A stretch of DNA of 36,228 nucleotides from an uncultured Nostoc sp. (GTDB lineage: Bacteria; Cyanobacteriota; Cyanobacteriia; Cyanobacteriales; Nostocaceae). Below the pieces are notes generated by a model. It made no database searches and was not told where the DNA came from. It saw only the letters and a list, made by a program, of their open reading frames with translations. The stretch is from contig NZ_CALMFY010000166.1 in assembly GCF_937863485.1 (NCBI RefSeq), forward strand, positions 1 to 36,228. Direction: 5' to 3'. This document shows, in pieces, positions 8,381 to 17,424 of this stretch. Both the position numbers and the translations under genes were made by a program. The stretch's first letter is position 1. The number at the start of each line of letters is the position of its first letter.

Positions 8381-9361
8381 CTACACGACACCTGCCTGAA
8401 AAACTCGTCCAATCACTTCTTCCACGGGCGGTTCGGTAACTGTTAAATCAATTACCTCCAAATCCGCCAAAATCTGAGAAACAGTGCGGGTGAGCGCCTC
8501 TCTCGACACCATAAAACGCACTGCTCGCCCTTCTAAGAGTTGCACATCACCATAGGTCATAAGTTTTTCTATCGGTAGAGGTTGGGCTAACTCTATATGG
8601 ACTTCTCGGTACGGGGCAAAACGTTCCAGCAGTCCATCTAAACTACCGTCATACATCAGCTTCCCCTCATGAATCAACAGCACCCGTTGACACAAAGCTG
8701 TGATGTCAGCCATGTAATGACTTGTCAACAGCACTGTAGCCTGATAAAGCTGATTGTACTCGCGCAAGAACTCGCGCACTGCTGCTTGAGCATTTACATC
8801 TAATCCCAGCGTTGGTTCATCTAGGAACAATACATGGGGACGGTGCAAAAGTGCTGCTAGCAATTCTGCTTTCATTCGCTCACCCAAAGATAGCTTCCGT
8901 ACTGGTTGGGTAAGTTTGCCTTCTAAGGAAAGCATCTCTGTTAATTCTCCCACCCGCCGTTGGAACTCTTTATCAGAGATGTTGTATACAGCGGCGTTAA
9001 TTTTTAAAGAATCCAGCGCTGGCAAGTCCCAAATTAGCTGCTGCTTTTGCCCCATTACCAAGGTGATTTTTTGCAAAAATGCTTCTTTACGATGAAACGG
9101 AATTTGTCCAGCTACTGAGATTGTACCGCTAGAGGGATGAATCAGCCCCGTGAGCATTTTAAGTGTGGTGGTTTTACCAGCACCATTTGGGCCCAAAAAC
9201 CCCACTATTTCACCAGGGGCAATTTCAAAGGAAACATCCTGAACTGCTTTAATTGAGCGGTAGGTACGGCGAAAAAGGTGGGTGATTGTACCTTTAATAC
9301 CCGGACTTTTAACTGCCACTGGATAAGATTTACTCAGATTTTCAGCAATGATGATTGACAT
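8381..9361 (-). CDS. ABC transporter ATP-binding protein (ABC-2 exporter)
   Basis: The 326-residue ATPase has Walker A GPNGAGKTT (57-65), a Q-loop region GQKQQL, the signature LSLGERMKAEL, Walker B VLFLDEPTLGLD and the H-loop LLTSHYM, then a C-terminal regulatory tail. The ATPase and the permease downstream should form one exporter. The ATG beginning MSIIIAENLSKSYP is chosen because homologous ATPases begin just before the Walker A strand. An upstream frame extension reads into a MITE-like insertion and has no homologous content. The basic insert GIKGTITHLFRRTYRSI between strand 1 and Walker A is typical of this subfamily. Confidence 0.92.
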   Translation of the reverse strand: MSIIIAENLSKSYPVAVKSPGIKGTITHLFRRTYRSIKAVQDVSFEIAPGEIVGFLGPNGAGKTTTLKMLTGLIHPSSGTISVAGQIPFHRKEAFLQKITLVMGQKQQLIWDLPALDSLKINAAVYNISDKEFQRRVGELTEMLSLEGKLTQPVRKLSLGERMKAELLAALLHRPHVLFLDEPTLGLDVNAQAAVREFLREYNQLYQATVLLTSHYMADITALCQRVLLIHEGKLMYDGSLDGLLERFAPYREVHIELAQPLPIEKLMTYGDVQLLEGRAVRFMVSREALTRTVSQILADLEVIDLTVTEPPVEEVIGRVFQAGVV

Positions 9362-9952
9362 ATTTTTTATATTAGAACCACAGATGTACGCAGAGAAAAG
9401 TCTGAGCGGCGGCTTCCACCAATCAGAACTTCGAGGTAAACACACATAAATCATTAGTGTTTTGGAGTGTTTACAGCAGGAGTTAGGGTAACCGTTCACA
9501 GGGTGATCAAAAAAGTGTCCGATATAAAATTACACGGAAACAGTATGAAAACCAGTCTAGATTTGATTTTTTCGGGATAATTTTGAGTAGGAAAAAGTCC
9601 TATACTGGGATGCCAATTGTCTTTTAGGCATTAATAAAAGTAATTATCTCATACCAGAAATCACCCCTAAGCCTTGCTAAAAATAGCTTTAGACATTTAG
9701 GCAAATGTTTTACCCCCCGTGAACGGTTACGAGTTAGAAGTCATTCAATTTTAGATTTTAGATTTTTCATTTCAATCCAAAATCTAAAATTGGCAGAGTC
9801 GTAAGCAAAATAGGTTTTATACCTAGCTTTATAGTCTAGGCTCTGTACCTCATTCAGTTACAAACTGCTATATGTATCTGTATTTCCAAATAGTAAAGCA
9901 AGAATTTTTGCCAGTGAGAGCGATCATAATTTCCTAGCACAACATATAGGTT
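9362..9952. other. Intergenic region carrying a MITE and heptamer repeats
   Basis: About 590 bp without a gene. It holds the IS66-like element at 9488-9730 and a TTTTAGAT-type repeat with its inverse (AATCTAAAATTGGCA) at about 9749-9796. The rest, toward the aarF-like gene, is A+T rich with no recognisable signal. Confidence 0.6.
9488..9730. mobile_element. IS66-like MITE with 8-bp target duplication
   Basis: A 243-bp non-coding element has ends GTAACCGTTCACAGGG and, read inverted, GTAACCGTTCACGGGG. The 8 bases on its left (GAGTTAGG, 9480-9487) and right (GAGTTAGA, 9731-9738) match at 7 of 8. Ends beginning GTAA and 8-bp duplications are hallmarks of the IS66 family, so a non-autonomous IS66 derivative is the best reading. 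The interior has no significant reading frame. It sits upstream of the ABC ATPase gene and may have displaced or replaced its promoter. Confidence 0.75.
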
Positions 9953-11599
9953 TTACCGTAAACGTCCCGATCGCAATGTACTAATAATTAACCATAAACC
10001 CAATAAACTAGCGACTGCAAAGAGGATGGTGCTTAAAAAAGATAGTTGAGTTGTCTGCGCTCTGGTGGAAATAATTGCTGCACCCATAATCAGTGAACCC
10101 ACTAATATACTAAAAGATAGTCGGTTAGCTGCATCGTCCATAGTGCGCCGCACGCCATCTAACCCCCGCAGCGATAGATTCCACTGTAAGGTTTCTGAGG
10201 TAACTCGGTCTAATAATAGTTCGATTTGGCGAGGAGATTGGAGAGACAGACTTTTAATATCTAAGGCTGTCCGTAATAGCGATCGCACTGGATTATCACC
10301 TATTAACTGCCGACGAAACAAGTCTGTAATTAATGGTTTAACTTCATCAAAAAAATTAAGCTCCGGGTTGAATGTCCGCGCCACACCCTCTAAATTCGCT
10401 AGGGTTTTGGCATACAATCCCATATTGCTAGGTAATCTAATTTTATTGTTGCGGGCAACTTGTAAAACTTCATAAATTATCTGACTGAAGTTTATTTGCG
10501 TGAGGCTGACATTGTGATATTTTCGCAACATGCGATCGTAATCATTTTCTAACCGCGACAAAATTACTGGCTGACCAGAATCTGATAGCTGTAAAGTTAA
10601 CTGAGCGCACCTTTGAGCATCTAAATCAACGATCGCTAACAACATTTCCGTTAATATCTGCTGTGTACGGGGATCGAGTCTTCCCACCATGCCACAATCT
10701 AAGAGGGCAACACGACCATCTTTGAGATAAAACAAGTTTCCTGGATGGGGATCGGCGTGAAAAAACCCATCAATATATAGTTGCTGGAAAAATACCCGAA
10801 ATAACAAAGTAGTTATTTCTTTACGCTTTTCGGCAGGATCTTTAACATTGGGGTCACTATTCAAATCCGCCGCCAAGAAAGGCACCCCATCCAGCCATTC
10901 CATCACCAATAATTTTGCTGTGGTCAATTCCCAGTTAATTTCCGCAACCACTATTTGTGTAGGATCGTACCAGCGACTTTTAGATAAATTGCGCCGCAGT
11001 TGGTCTGTAAAACCCGCTTCCCGTGTAAAATCTAACTCGGCTTCTAGCGCTTTGGTAAATTCTTCGGCGATAGATTTGATTTCGTAGGTTTGCCCAAACT
11101 CAGTCCGCGCTACTAAATCGGCAATACCTTGAATTAAAGCAATATCTTGGGCAATAGTAATATCAATTCCCGGACGTTGCACTTTCAGAGCAACTTCTCG
11201 ACCGTCTATTAATGTAGCTCGATGTGTCTGGGCAATTGATCCCGCCGCTACTGGGATCGGGTTAACTATGCTGAAAGTTTCTGCTAGTGAAAGTTTTAAT
11301 TCTTTACGGAGGATTATTTCTATCTCTGACCAAGGAACTGGCGGTACTTCGTCTTGTAAAGTTGATAGTTCCTCAATGTAGGCGGCGTTCAGTAAATCTG
11401 GACGCGTAGACATTAGCTGGCCAAGTTTGACGTAAACTGGCCCCAAGTCTACCAGGATATTTTTTAAAACCGCAGGTGTAGGTAGCTGAGGTTCATCAGC
11501 TTTGCCACCAGTAAGTAACCTTCGCATATAGTCCCAACCATTGCGAAGGAATACTTCAAGAATTTCTCGTTGACGGGGAACAGTTTGGGTGAGGAACAT
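9953..11599 (-). CDS. AarF/ABC1/UbiB family atypical kinase
   Basis: The protein is about 548 residues and belongs to the ABC1/UbiB protein-kinase-like family, which supports quinone and prenyl-lipid metabolism; cyanobacterial and plastid members are thylakoid or plastoglobule associated. Seen in the sequence are the family KxGQ motif (VYVKLGQLMSTRPD) near the N-terminus, an A-rich loop (AAGSIAQTH) replacing the P-loop, the lysine strand VALKVQRPG, the catalytic HADPHPGN, the metal loop LLDCGMVGR and two C-terminal membrane helices. An in-frame TTG six codons upstream (11617) is an alternative start, and neither has a good ribosome binding site. It is probably an independent unit. Confidence 0.9.
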   Translation of the reverse strand: MFLTQTVPRQREILEVFLRNGWDYMRRLLTGGKADEPQLPTPAVLKNILVDLGPVYVKLGQLMSTRPDLLNAAYIEELSTLQDEVPPVPWSEIEIILRKELKLSLAETFSIVNPIPVAAGSIAQTHRATLIDGREVALKVQRPGIDITIAQDIALIQGIADLVARTEFGQTYEIKSIAEEFTKALEAELDFTREAGFTDQLRRNLSKSRWYDPTQIVVAEINWELTTAKLLVMEWLDGVPFLAADLNSDPNVKDPAEKRKEITTLLFRVFFQQLYIDGFFHADPHPGNLFYLKDGRVALLDCGMVGRLDPRTQQILTEMLLAIVDLDAQRCAQLTLQLSDSGQPVILSRLENDYDRMLRKYHNVSLTQINFSQIIYEVLQVARNNKIRLPSNMGLYAKTLANLEGVARTFNPELNFFDEVKPLITDLFRRQLIGDNPVRSLLRTALDIKSLSLQSPRQIELLLDRVTSETLQWNLSLRGLDGVRRTMDDAANRLSFSILVGSLIMGAAIISTRAQTTQLSFLSTILFAVASLLGLWLIISTLRSGRLR

Positions 11600-11660
11600 T
11601 TTTGTAAAGAACTGCAAAGAAGCAGAAAAGTTTAAAGAGGTAAAGCAGGGGATGACAATA

Positions 11661-11927
11661 TCAACGGAAGTTGGCTGTAGCTTTGGTACTTGTTAAAGTT
11701 TTGCTAGCTGCGGCACAGTCTTGGAATCTTTTTATGGATGATTGTACGGCTTGGTGGAGCTTCTATTCACTTAGCATCCGTTTGACGTAATTAGAGTAGG
11801 AATCCCCGCCGTGTAATAAGCGATGGGAGCAACAAAATCCTTTGGACGGAGAAATATATTTTTGATAGGCAGTAATAGACTCGATTGCCATTGTTTTGGC
11901 CAGAGGCTCAAAGCTAATAATGTCCAT
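11661..11927 (-). pseudogene. yidD-like membrane insertion factor gene broken by a TAG codon
   Basis: From ATG a 54-codon frame encodes YQKYISPSKGFCCSHRLLHG followed by a SYSNYVKRMLSE stretch, matching the YidD family pattern (YQ..ISP, Cys-His, S-C/Y-S.Y). It ends at TAG (11763-11765). The same frame then stays open for another 33 codons (KLHQAVQSSIKRFQDCAAAS...) to TGA. This continues the family's helical KRxxxC region, so one nonsense change (for example from CAG) probably inactivated the gene. YidD assists YidC-dependent insertion of membrane proteins. It is too short to be seen as a long reading frame and lies between ManC and the UbiB-like gene, all on one strand. A functional 54-residue product is the alternative. 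Confidence 0.65.
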
Positions 11928-12005
11928 AACTGTCAGATAGAATAACAGACAGTCAAGTTATAATGGAAAAATAGACTTTTTCGCCTCTGCCAAGGGTTTT
12001 AACTT

Positions 12006-13070
12006 TTATAGCAGGTCAGTAAATCGGGAATCGCTTTGGAGAATTTTGAGGATCTGCTTGATTTCCTGGGTACGTTCTTTTTTGACAACGAGGGTGACAT
12101 TGCGATCGCGCACAATCACCACGTCCTCTAACCCAATAGTAACAACTACATCCTCTGGATTGGAGGCATAAATAATCGCCCCCTGCGTATCCAGTCCTAC
12201 ATGTGTACCGAGTTCTACATTGGGAGTCTCCTCTGTTTTGAGTAAGCGCTCGATCGCATTCCAATCTCCTAAATCATCCCAACCAAAATCAACTGGCAAA
12301 ACGTATGCTAGAGTTGTCTTTTCCATTAACGCATAGTCTATACTCTTCTTAGGCAACTGGGGATAGATATCAGGACCATGTTGTTCTAAAGGTTCGATAA
12401 TTTCTGGTGCATGGGTATGTAGTTCTTTGAGAACAACCCCTGCCCGAAAAACGAACATTCCACTATTCCAGCTAAAACGTCCCGTAGATAAAAAAGTCTC
12501 GGCTGTTTCACGGTTGGGCTTTTCAGTAAAACGATTGACGTGATAAGCTGGCAACTCATTAAAGCTACCTATTCTTTCACCTTGTTCAATGTAGCCGTAA
12601 CCGGTTGACGGAAAAGTAGGCTTGATCCCCAGTGTAACGATCGCTGCTGTGCTTGCTGCTAGTTGCGTAGCCGCGCTTAATGTGTGTGCAAACGCCTCTT
12701 GATCAGCAATCCAGTGGTCAGCAGGGAAAAAGCCAATAACAGCGTCTTCTCCATAGCGTTGTTTGATTTCTAAACTTGTCCAAGCAACGGCAGCGGCAGT
12801 GTCTCTTCCTTCCGACTCAATCAGTAAGTTTTCAACTGGTAGATCAGGTAATTGTTGTCGTACCCCTTCAGCTATCTGACTAGAAGTTATTACCCACAAG
12901 AAATCCCACCCGCCACCGAGTTCTATCAATCGATCGGCGGTTGCTTGTAATAGACTTCTAGAGCTACCATCAAGACTTAAAAATTGCTTGGGTCGGTCTT
13001 TGCGACTCAAGGGCCAAAAACGTTCACCTTTACCACCAGCAAGGATTACGGGGAACAATAAAGTATTCAT
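12006..13070 (-). CDS. manC: Mannose-1-phosphate guanylyltransferase
   Basis: The 354-residue enzyme would make GDP-mannose from GTP and mannose-1-phosphate for exopolysaccharide, O-antigen or glycoprotein synthesis in the cytoplasm. The nucleotide-binding signature GGKGERFWPLSRKDRPKQF is near the N-terminus, followed by GFFPADHW, RFTEKPN, FSWNSGMFVF and DFGWDDLGDW, all typical. The length fits the single-domain form without a fused phosphomannose isomerase. The ATG starting MNTLLFPVILAGG is preferred over a GTG four codons upstream. It is divergent from the LCP ligase gene across about 115 bp, so they may share a regulatory region. Confidence 0.93.
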   Translation of the reverse strand: MNTLLFPVILAGGKGERFWPLSRKDRPKQFLSLDGSSRSLLQATADRLIELGGGWDFLWVITSSQIAEGVRQQLPDLPVENLLIESEGRDTAAAVAWTSLEIKQRYGEDAVIGFFPADHWIADQEAFAHTLSAATQLAASTAAIVTLGIKPTFPSTGYGYIEQGERIGSFNELPAYHVNRFTEKPNRETAETFLSTGRFSWNSGMFVFRAGVVLKELHTHAPEIIEPLEQHGPDIYPQLPKKSIDYALMEKTTLAYVLPVDFGWDDLGDWNAIERLLKTEETPNVELGTHVGLDTQGAIIYASNPEDVVVTIGLEDVVIVRDRNVTLVVKKERTQEIKQILKILQSDSRFTDLL

Positions 13071-13185
13071 GTTGTCATACACGCCTACCGAAGAACATTA
13101 CAAGTTTACAGTGAGCTTTTCCACTGGCAATATTTGTAGCTTGGATTAACATACTTTTAGGGAGTGGTTGAGTGGGGAGATAATT

Positions 13186-14700
13186 GTGATAAAACAAGTC
13201 GAATGGTCGGAAAATCCGCTTGGATCTCAGCAAGTAGCATTTGAAAATGAGGTGCGATCGCAGCAACTTCAACGCCCGGAAAATCAGGTAACGCCTGCAC
13301 CAGTAGCAGACGCACAAGAGGAGGTAGAACTAAACCAGCCAGCGAATCCGAACCGTAGCGTCGTCGAATCAGTGGGTGCAATTCCCAATCAGCTTTATGA
13401 GAGACTGGGCTTGACCATGCCTCGATGGCTGTTGTGGATCATGACGGTGGTCCTCGGCATCATCTTATCTGGGTTACTGGTATCAACGTTGGCCCTTTGG
13501 ACTCCGTTGTGGAGCAATCTAGATCGAACAGATGAAGATTTAGGAACTACTGCTAAAGACGATATAAAAATACCACTACCAGGGGAGTTATGGAGCAAAC
13601 TCTCCCAGTACCAGATTTCACGACCGATGAATATTTTAATTATGGGGATTGAACCAGTCAGCGGTACTGTTGATGGTTCACCAGAAAGCTTTGCTGGGAA
13701 AAGCGATACCATGCTGCTGGTACGGCTTAACCCTAGTGAAAAATCTGTACGGGTGCTTTCGATTCCCAGAGATACGATGATCGCCATCCCAGAAAAGGGA
13801 GAAAAGGGATTAACTAAGGTATCTGATGCCAATGCCAAAGGCGGCCCAGTCTTGGCAGCGCGGGTAGTTAGCCGTACCTTAAATAATGCTCCAATTGATC
13901 GTTACATCCGCATTTCTACCAGCGGCTTACGGCAGTTAGTCGATCAGTTAGGCGGAGTAGAAGTCTTTGTTCCCAAATCAATGGAATATAAAGACTCCAG
14001 CAGCCGACTGTCGATTAATTTAGTCAGTGGCTGGCAAACCATCAACGGCGAACAAGCAGAACAGTTTGCCCGGTTCCGCGACCCAGGTTTGGGAGATTTG
14101 CCGAGAGTGCAGCGTCAGCAAGCACTAATAGCAGCCCTGCTGCAACGCCTCAATAATCCCACCGTCTTACCCAGATTGCCTCAATTAACTCGCTTGATGC
14201 GAAAATATTTTGATACCAACCTGAAGATGGAAGAAATGATGGCGTTGGTGAACTTCGGACTCAACTTGGATCGGGATAATTTCCAAATGACCGTGTTGCC
14301 TGGTACGTTTAGCCGTTTTAGCAAAGACCCTGATAGCTATTGGCTGAACATGACTGGACAACAGAGCCTGTTGAATGATTATGTTGGGGTAAATGTACCT
14401 GGTCTAAAGCCAGATATGCGCCGGGTTCCTAACCTCAAAATTGCTATTCAAAATGCTTCCAATCAACCTCAGCTAACTGAAAAAGTTATTGCTTATCTCA
14501 AACAGAAAGGCTTTACTAATATTTACAAAGTGCCTGATTGGCCAGATACCCAACGTCAAACTCAGATTGTTGTCCAAAAAGGCAACCGACAAGTTGGAGT
14601 TGATTTGCAAAAAGTCTTAGGCTTGGGTCAAATCGAGGTGTCGGCGATTGGTGATTTAGAATCTGATCTCACAATCCGCATTGGTAAAGATTGGAAATAG
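13186..14700 (+). CDS. LytR-CpsA-Psr (LCP) family cell wall glycopolymer ligase
   Basis: The 504-residue protein has a cytoplasmic, Gln/Glu-rich N-terminus, one membrane helix at about 79-103, then an extracytoplasmic LCP domain (KSDTMLLVRLNP, SIPRDTM, DRYIRISTSG, QLGGVEVFVP, FARFRDP, RVQRQQ) and a C-terminal LytR_C domain. LCP enzymes transfer lipid-linked glycopolymers to peptidoglycan. The GTG start is chosen because GGGGAG lies six bases before it; a TTG six codons upstream is the alternative. It is divergent from manC, whose GDP-mannose could feed the same polymer. The gene is followed by a GC-rich hairpin. Confidence 0.92.
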   Translation: MIKQVEWSENPLGSQQVAFENEVRSQQLQRPENQVTPAPVADAQEEVELNQPANPNRSVVESVGAIPNQLYERLGLTMPRWLLWIMTVVLGIILSGLLVSTLALWTPLWSNLDRTDEDLGTTAKDDIKIPLPGELWSKLSQYQISRPMNILIMGIEPVSGTVDGSPESFAGKSDTMLLVRLNPSEKSVRVLSIPRDTMIAIPEKGEKGLTKVSDANAKGGPVLAARVVSRTLNNAPIDRYIRISTSGLRQLVDQLGGVEVFVPKSMEYKDSSSRLSINLVSGWQTINGEQAEQFARFRDPGLGDLPRVQRQQALIAALLQRLNNPTVLPRLPQLTRLMRKYFDTNLKMEEMMALVNFGLNLDRDNFQMTVLPGTFSRFSKDPDSYWLNMTGQQSLLNDYVGVNVPGLKPDMRRVPNLKIAIQNASNQPQLTEKVIAYLKQKGFTNIYKVPDWPDTQRQTQIVVQKGNRQVGVDLQKVLGLGQIEVSAIGDLESDLTIRIGKDWK

Positions 14701-14706
14701 TCAGGA

Positions 14707-14732
14707 GGGGCGTACAGCTAGCTGTGCGCCCC
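14707..14732 (+). terminator. GC-rich hairpin after the LCP gene
   Basis: GGGGCGTACAG and CTGTGCGCCCC form an 11-bp stem with one G-T wobble and a 4-base CTAG loop, seven bases after the stop codon. The following sequence (TATTAATAATAAAG) is A+T rich but lacks a proper T run, so termination may be partial and the next gene could be read through. Confidence 0.6.
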
Positions 14733-14748
14733 TATTAATAATAAAGTT

Positions 14749-15255
14749 ATGAAAAAGATTTTACTACGCTTTTTTGGTTTTATTGTAATTTTAATACTAG
14801 CATTTTTGTGGATAATACTTAGTCCCAAACCGGCTTTTGCTCAACTAAATACAATCAACTACAACAATATAAATTTAGAAAATCGTGACTTTTCTAATGC
14901 TGATTTGGCAGGTGTGACTTTTGTAGCAGCAGAAATGCGAGGGGCGAATTTCCAAGGAGCGAATTTAACCAACGCAATTCTCACTAAAGGAGTTTTATTA
15001 AAAGCAAATTTGGAAGGTGCGAACCTGAGCGGCGCTTTAGTTGATCGCGTGACTATGGATAGTGCTAACCTAAAAAATGCCATTTTTACGGAAGCAACTT
15101 TGACGAGTAGCCGCTTTTACGATGCCGAAATTACAGGCGCTGATTTTACAGACGCTTTGATTGACCGTTATCAAGTGTCGCTATTGTGTGAAAGAGCCGA
15201 TGGCGTAAATTCAATTACGGGTGTGTTAACGCGAGACAGTTTGGGTTGTAAGTAA
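14749..15255 (+). CDS. Exported pentapeptide-repeat protein
   Basis: The 168-residue protein begins with a signal peptide (MKKILLRFFGF... ending KPAFAQ), so it is sent to the periplasm or thylakoid lumen. Residues about 40-130 carry tandem A(D/N)LXX-type repeats (ANFQGANLTNA, ANLEGANLSGA), which fold as a right-handed quadrilateral beta-helix. A short C-terminal segment with two cysteines (LLCERADG, SLGCK) resembles the disulfide-closed cap of lumenal pentapeptide proteins. The specific role is unknown. It lies 49 bp after the LCP gene on the same strand. Confidence 0.87.
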   Translation: MKKILLRFFGFIVILILAFLWIILSPKPAFAQLNTINYNNINLENRDFSNADLAGVTFVAAEMRGANFQGANLTNAILTKGVLLKANLEGANLSGALVDRVTMDSANLKNAIFTEATLTSSRFYDAEITGADFTDALIDRYQVSLLCERADGVNSITGVLTRDSLGCK

Positions 15256-15361
15256 AGAATCTCAGTGTTGAGCATAAAAACATCGGGGAACAGAAGAAAC
15301 CTCTGCTTATCCTCACTCCCTTACTTAAGATTGACTGAGAATTGTCAAAAACCAGTTACCT

Positions 15362-15619
15362 CTAATTACTGCTGGGAATTTCAATTAAAAACTCTGTTCC
15401 TTCTCCTGGTTTAGAAGAACATTTAATCTGGCCATGATGTTTTTCAACTATTATTTGATAGCTAATAGACAATCCTAAGCCTACACCTTTACCTGGTGCT
15501 TTGGTGGTGAAGAAGGGGTCAAATATGTGCGATCGCACCTCTTCTGGAATCCCAAGACCATTATCAGCTATTCTAATTACAATCTGGTTATTAACGGCTT
15601 GCGTACTAATCCAGATAGT
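15362..15619 (-). pseudogene. C-terminal remnant of a sensor histidine kinase
   Basis: On the minus strand 85 codons stay open and end in TAG. They encode [49 protein letters not shown] and a final LIEIPSSN, that is the G1, F and G2 boxes of HATPase_c. A TGA at 15620-15622 interrupts the frame just upstream, and no HisKA or N box precedes it. It is therefore the 3' tail of a lost kinase, next to the murJ start in the opposite orientation. Confidence 0.85.
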
Positions 15620-15793
15620 TCAAGGTATTATTGGACACGTTTGGAAAAATTTCAAATACCTTTATCGCTCTGCCTTCACCCTTGGCGTAGGCATTTAAAA
15701 TCACTAATTTGTGAAAATTTACCTGACAAATTGCGGGATTTCAGGTTAAATGTTTTAAGGTATGCACTCTGCAAGAGTTGTCGGGTATTATTC

Positions 15794-17398
15794 GTGACAC
15801 AACAAGACCAAAAACCCTCTCGTTCTTTCGCTGGAATTGCTGGCATTGTTGCCGCAGCTACATTAATTAGTAAAGTATTCGGTTTAGTGCGGCAGCAAGC
15901 GATCGCTGCCGCTTTTGGTGTTGGTGCAGCTGCCACTGCCTATAGTTATGCCTATATTATCCCTGGCTTTCTATTAATATTACTAGGTGGCGTAAATGGC
16001 CCATTACACAGTGCAATTGTCAGCGTTTTAGCCAAGCGTCGGCGAGAAGAAGCGGCTCCCCTAGTGGAAACTGTGACAACGCTGGTGGGTGGATTGCTTT
16101 TATTGGTGACAGTTGCTCAGATTTTCTTTGCGGATACGATCATTGATTTTGTCGGTCAAGGTTTGGAACAGACAACTAGAGCGATCGCAATTCAACAGAT
16201 CCGCATTATGGCACCAATGGCTTTATTTGCCGGTTTAATTGGCATTGGCTTCGGTACTCTCAATACAGCCAATCAATATTGGTTACTCTCCATTAGTCCT
16301 TTATTATCCAGTATTACCGTTGTTGGCGGTCTTGGTATCTTGGCTATGGAACTGGGCAAGGACATTATTAAGCCGGAGTCCGCTTTAATCGGTGGAATGG
16401 TGTTAGCTTGGGGAACCTTAGCAGGAGCCATTCTCCAATGGTTAGTGCAGCTAATTGTCCAGTGGCGGTTAGGATTAGGCACATTACGCCTGCGGTTTGA
16501 GTTTAAATCTCCAGGCGTTCAAGAAGTAATTAAAATCATGACTCCGGCAACAATTTCCTCTGGAATGATGCCAATTAATGTCGCCACCGACCTTTATTTT
16601 GCCAGTCCTATCCCTGGTGCTGCGGCAGGATTTAACTATGCAAATCTATTAGTACAAACTCCTTTAGGGATTATTTCTAATATCATTTTGCTGCCCCTAT
16701 TACCTATATTTGCCAAACTAGCCGATCCAGAAAATTGGCCAGAGTTAAAATTACGCATTCGCCAAGGATTGCTACTGACTGCCTTCACCATGCTACCTTT
16801 AGGGGCGCTAATGGTGTCGTTATCTGTACCTATTGTGCAGGTGATATATGAACGCGGTGCTTTCAAGCCAGAAGCCACACAGCTAGTTTCATCATTGTTA
16901 GTCGCTTATGGGATTGGGATGTTTGTCTATTTGGGACGTGATGTTTTGGTGCGGGTATTCTATGCTTTAGGCGATGGACAGACACCTTTTCGCATCAGTG
17001 TTTTTAACATCTTGCTCAACATTTTATTAGATTCGTTTTTCGTTAAACCTTTTGGCGCTCCCGGTTTGGTGTTGGCAACAGTGGGTGTAAATTGCAGCTC
17101 AATATTAATGCTGTTATGGTTGCTTGATCACAAACTTAATGGTTTACCTTGGCGTGAGTGGAGTTTGCCGATTTTGGGTTTGACTGCTGGTAGCGTAGTC
17201 GCTGGGGTAGCAAGCTATGGGACTTTGGTTGGTTCTCAGCAGTTGTTAGGTAAAACGGGTTTACTGATATTGCTGTTGCAGTTGTGTGTATCTGGCTTCG
17301 TGGGGATTGCGGTGTTTGCTGCGATCGCTTCATGGATAAAAATACCAGAGGTGAATATTTTTATATTTCGTCTACGTCAGCGCTTTTTGAAGAAATAA
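15794..17398 (+). CDS. murJ: MurJ/MviN lipid II flippase
   Basis: The 534-residue polytopic membrane protein has about 14 hydrophobic helices and moves lipid II across the plasma membrane for peptidoglycan synthesis. Typical features are the N-terminal ATLISKVFGLVRQQAIAAAF, the GFLLILLGGVNGPLHSAIVS helix and the late RVFYALGDGQTPF motif. The GTG (VTQQDQKPSRSFAG) is chosen because the conserved region begins right after it. A longer in-frame extension to 15527 would be antisense to a histidine kinase remnant and has no membrane or family character. No strong ribosome binding site is visible. Confidence 0.92.
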   Translation: MTQQDQKPSRSFAGIAGIVAAATLISKVFGLVRQQAIAAAFGVGAAATAYSYAYIIPGFLLILLGGVNGPLHSAIVSVLAKRRREEAAPLVETVTTLVGGLLLLVTVAQIFFADTIIDFVGQGLEQTTRAIAIQQIRIMAPMALFAGLIGIGFGTLNTANQYWLLSISPLLSSITVVGGLGILAMELGKDIIKPESALIGGMVLAWGTLAGAILQWLVQLIVQWRLGLGTLRLRFEFKSPGVQEVIKIMTPATISSGMMPINVATDLYFASPIPGAAAGFNYANLLVQTPLGIISNIILLPLLPIFAKLADPENWPELKLRIRQGLLLTAFTMLPLGALMVSLSVPIVQVIYERGAFKPEATQLVSSLLVAYGIGMFVYLGRDVLVRVFYALGDGQTPFRISVFNILLNILLDSFFVKPFGAPGLVLATVGVNCSSILMLLWLLDHKLNGLPWREWSLPILGLTAGSVVAGVASYGTLVGSQQLLGKTGLLILLLQLCVSGFVGIAVFAAIASWIKIPEVNIFIFRLRQRFLKK

Positions 17399-17424
17399 CT
17401 GTTATTTGAAAATTTCAGTTGGTA

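Noticed and set aside
9362..9499. N-terminal extension of the ABC ATPase
   Set aside because: It runs into the terminal repeat of the IS66-like MITE and has no family-like sequence.
15527..15793. 89-codon N-terminal extension of MurJ
   Set aside because: Antisense to the histidine kinase remnant; conserved MurJ sequence starts right after the GTG at 15794.
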